The notes under the pieces were generated by a model. It was not told the DNA's origin. It searched no databases and worked only from the letters and a program-made list of their open reading frames with translations. Shown here piece after piece: positions 63,960-64,000 of a DNA stretch of 64,000 nt. Where the stretch lies: the NCBI RefSeq assembly GCF_030815975.1, contig NZ_JAUSXL010000002.1, positions 4,824,501 to 4,888,500 of the forward strand, given 5' to 3'. Both the position numbers and the translations under genes were made by a program. Every line of letters begins with the position of its first letter. The first letter of the stretch is position 1. The stretch is from Variovorax paradoxus (GTDB lineage Bacteria > Pseudomonadota > Gammaproteobacteria > Burkholderiales > Burkholderiaceae_C).

Positions 63960-64000
63960 CGCGCCGCGGGCCGGCGAAGCAGCAGCACGAGCAGCAGAAC

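Overview
The window is high-GC, densely coded DNA from a betaproteobacterium, most likely Comamonadaceae and probably Variovorax. That placement is an inference from gene content: Bug-type TctC binding protein, branched-chain-type ABC clusters tied to acyl-CoA ligases, a long beta-oxidation operon, smc-zipA-ligA, and the interspersed repeats. I see no rRNA, tRNA, CRISPR array, phage or insertion-sequence transposase. It reads as ordinary chromosome.

Layout. 1-3.6 kb: a GntR/FCD regulator and a FAD-linked oxidase (cut by the window edge) face a class V aminotransferase and a TctC receptor across a promoter with repeated TGAATGCA boxes. 4-9.8 kb: small catabolic and regulatory units: a hydratase, a LysR regulator divergent from an MFS exporter plus aldo/keto reductase, and an azoreductase-like flavoprotein divergent from a second LysR regulator. 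10-24 kb: one long minus-strand series for acyl-CoA metabolism (FadB-type protein, M20 peptidase, thiolase, acyl-CoA dehydrogenase, SDRs, thioesterase, quinone-type reductase, AidB-like dehydrogenase, GST). 24-32.7 kb: a minus-strand branched-chain-type ABC transporter with two tandem binding proteins, behind an acyl-CoA ligase. 32.9-36 kb: a lipoprotein carboxylesterase divergent from an AraC regulator. 36-39.6 kb: a coupled plus-strand series selO-msrB-yciB-bolA, then a PpiC-type chaperone. 39.7-49 kb: purL divergent from map-glnD, then pgm. 49-52.3 kb: a general amino-acid ABC transporter (aapJQM) without its ATPase gene. 52.3-60.6 kb: DoxX protein, peptide deformylase, a lipoprotein, and ligA-zipA-smc. 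60.7-64 kb: a lipoprotein, a hipBA toxin-antitoxin pair and a ParA-like ATPase.

The most unusual content is non-coding. Four copies of a ~260-bp element lie at about 3.66, 9.79, 15.36 and 24.86 kb. Each consists of two long imperfect hairpins, has short terminal inverted repeats, and carries at one end a decaying array of 14-17-bp units. In three copies the array runs up to the start codon of the next gene. Two smaller palindrome families sit in frame inside purL and an acyl-CoA dehydrogenase gene. A probable one-base frameshift removes the normal stop of the PpiC-type gene.
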